DNA of 7,051 nt from a bacterium (GTDB lineage: Bacteria > Bacillota_I > Bacilli_A > RF39 > UBA660), in contig RKAV01000080.1 in assembly GCA_014846175.1 (NCBI GenBank), positions 1 to 7,051 of the forward strand, in the 5' to 3' direction. Below, piece by piece: positions 6,103 to 7,051 of the stretch; the first letter of the stretch is position 1, and each line of letters opens with the position of its first letter. The notes below the pieces were generated by a model, which saw nothing but the letters and a program-made list of their open reading frames with translations, searched no databases and was not told the DNA's origin. A program made the position numbers and the translations under genes.

Positions 6103-6440
6103 TACTTACTACTCCTTTTAATAACATTTTCTTTATCTACACTAACACTTTCATTCCTAGTTAAATCCCTGTAAGACTTAAGTTTACCTTCTAAAGATTT
6201 ATAAATAGTATCAGCACCAATAAAACTAAAGAAGCCAACCCACAAACTCTCAGGAAAACTAATAGAAGTAAAAGTAATACAAAAAAGTATCCCCAATACT
6301 AAATTTACAAAAAAACTATAAAGGCATAAACAAGAAGAACACTTTAAACATCTTTTAGTTTTTTGTACTAAAGCACAAGTAATGGTACTTAAAGCAATAG
6401 AAACAATTAACATCTGTTGTAAAATAGTTAGTTTTAACAT
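6102..6440 (-). CDS. Phage holin-like membrane protein
   Basis: This 112-residue protein has two to three hydrophobic helices (about 7-25, 40-60 and 65-80), a holin-like FIGADTIYKSLEGKL segment (73-87) and a charged hydrophilic tail (SYRDLTRNES to the end). Holins form membrane holes that let the endolysin reach the wall. I place the start at the ATG at 6440-6438 because GGGAG lies 8 bases upstream. The ATG two codons earlier (6446) is in frame but sits only two bases after that site. The TAA stop overlaps the lysin's ATG, a classic lysis-cassette arrangement. An odd feature is the loop KRCLKCSSCLCLY, with cysteines at 31, 34, 37 and 39. The holin call rests on size, topology, the GAD-IYK-LEGK segment and the neighbouring lysin. 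Confidence 0.75.
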   Translation of the reverse strand: MLKLTILQQMLIVSIALSTITCALVQKTKRCLKCSSCLCLYSFFVNLVLGILFCITFTSISFPESLWVGFFSFIGADTIYKSLEGKLKSYRDLTRNESVSVDKENVIKRSSK

Positions 6441-6470
6441 ACACATTTCTCCCTCTAAAGTAATTTATGC

Positions 6471-6498
6471 AAAAATAAAAGAAATGCTACTATTTCTT
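6471..6498 (-). terminator. Hairpin after the reverse transcriptase gene
   Basis: On the minus strand AAGAAAT pairs with ATTTCTT (7 bases) around a 6-base loop, followed by TTATTTTT (6478-6471). The reverse transcriptase's TAG stop lies at the stem/loop border. The form is that of an intrinsic terminator, but the stem has only one G-C pair and the co-directional holin gene follows, so it may only attenuate transcription. Confidence 0.4.
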
Positions 6499-7051
6499 AT
6501 AATTTAAATTATGTTTAAATCTAAAACTACCACTTGAAGCTTTCTTTAAATAACCATTATAACTAGCTAGTGTCTTAATAAGTAGTTCTTCATCTTCTTC
6601 ATTACTAACATGTTTAACTCTTTTTACTACTCTTCTTTTACTTTTACTATTTAATAATACTAGTAATCTCTTATCTTTTAAAATAAATCTATAACCCAAA
6701 AAACAAAAGCCCTGATGTAATTCAATAATTTGCGTTTTCTTATTTAATCTTAACTTAACTTCATCTAGCTTCTTTTCTATCTCACCTAAACAATACTTAA
6801 GATAATTCTTATTCTCATGAAATAAGATAAAATCATCCATATATCTAACATAATACTTTATCTTAAGTTTTTCTTTAATAAAATGATCTAAATCATTCAA
6901 ATAAAAAACAGCAAGTATCTGACTTGTCATGTTACCAATAGGTAATCCCTTACCTTTCTCATATAAAGGTATACTTTTTAAAGAACTAACATGTTCATTA
7001 TAATCACTAATAGAAAGATAACTAATTCTTTTTATTTCTTTATCAATAACT
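6490..7051 (-). CDS. Reverse transcriptase of diversity-generating retroelement type, 5' end beyond the window
   Basis: The frame is open from the right edge to a TAG at 6492-6490, giving the C-terminal 186 residues; the N-terminal fingers and the first catalytic aspartate lie outside. The visible part begins VIDKEIKRIS and runs through KGKGLPIGNMTSQ (palm motif 4), YYVRYMDDFILF with the catalytic YMDD box (70-73 of the fragment) and QGFCFLGYRF (113-122). It ends in a basic region with KTLASYNGYLKKASSGSFRF. 'IGN-x-TSQ' in place of the 'PQG...SP' of group II introns and retrons is the hallmark of DGR reverse transcriptases, which copy a template repeat with adenine mutagenesis into a target gene. 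The internal ATG at 6930 falls in mid-motif and is not the start. It lies upstream of the holin. Reverse transcriptase is certain; the DGR class is likely. Confidence 0.88.
   Translation of the reverse strand, partial: VIDKEIKRISYLSISDYNEHVSSLKSIPLYEKGKGLPIGNMTSQILAVFYLNDLDHFIKEKLKIKYYVRYMDDFILFHENKNYLKYCLGEIEKKLDEVKLRLNKKTQIIELHQGFCFLGYRFILKDKRLLVLLNSKSKRRVVKRVKHVSNEEDEELLIKTLASYNGYLKKASSGSFRFKHNLNYKK

Larger units (their letters stand above)
5461..7051 (-). mobile_element. Phage-derived module: reverse transcriptase, holin, endolysin
   Basis: Three consecutive minus-strand genes are typical phage late functions: a DGR-type reverse transcriptase, a holin and an M23 endolysin, with the holin and lysin overlapping by one base. 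Genes on the other side of position 5457 are chromosomal in character. The module continues past the right edge. No integrase, portal, capsid or tail gene and no attachment-site duplication is visible, so a complete prophage is inferred only. Confidence 0.55.

Noticed and set aside
6490..6930. Reverse transcriptase starting at the internal ATG at 6930
   Set aside because: The frame continues upstream to the window edge and the ATG falls within the conserved LPIGN-M-TSQ motif, so it is not the start.

Overview
The window is AT-rich, tightly packed bacterial DNA. Strong GGAGG-type ribosome sites, sigma-A-like promoters, frequent TTG starts, and TGA, TAA and TAG all used as stops (standard bacterial code, so not a Mycoplasma-type code) point to a low-GC member of the Bacillota, plausibly an uncultured gut lineage related to the RF39/Mollicutes group. 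The phylum is an inference from base composition and protein flavour; the lineage is a guess.

Left part (1-1130): the 5' part of a small DUF4177-family gene runs off the left edge on the minus strand. It has a near-consensus promoter but no obvious start codon at the expected place. Upstream of it, also on the minus strand, is a gene for a single-span membrane-anchored protein resembling DUF4230. A short divergent intergenic region then carries promoters for this gene and for the next one.

Middle part (1131-5456): a complete UbiB/AarF/ABC1-type atypical kinase (plus strand) converges with, and overlaps by 29 bases, a two-gene minus-strand unit: a compact UvrD-superfamily helicase resembling helicase IV, followed by a DUF4186 protein whose ribosome site lies in the helicase's last codons. 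Divergent from the helicase is an eight-helix ZIP-family metal transporter. The helicase and the transporter both start with TTG. These look like chromosomal housekeeping or accessory genes.

Right part (5461-7051, all minus strand): a phage-type module read in the order reverse transcriptase, holin, M23 endolysin. The reverse transcriptase is cut by the right edge. Its IGN-x-TSQ motif and YMDD box match those of diversity-generating retroelements (DGRs). A DGR reverse transcriptase just upstream of holin and lysin is what would be expected at the late end of a prophage whose tail-fibre gene is diversified. The variable target, the template repeat and the accessory protein are not visible here and would lie beyond position 7051. 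The lysin ends only 4 bases from the convergent ZIP gene, so either a prophage boundary is very close to position 5457 or the lysis genes have been retained in the chromosome. No rRNA, tRNA, CRISPR array, insertion sequence or riboswitch was recognised, and no gap between genes exceeds about 170 bases.
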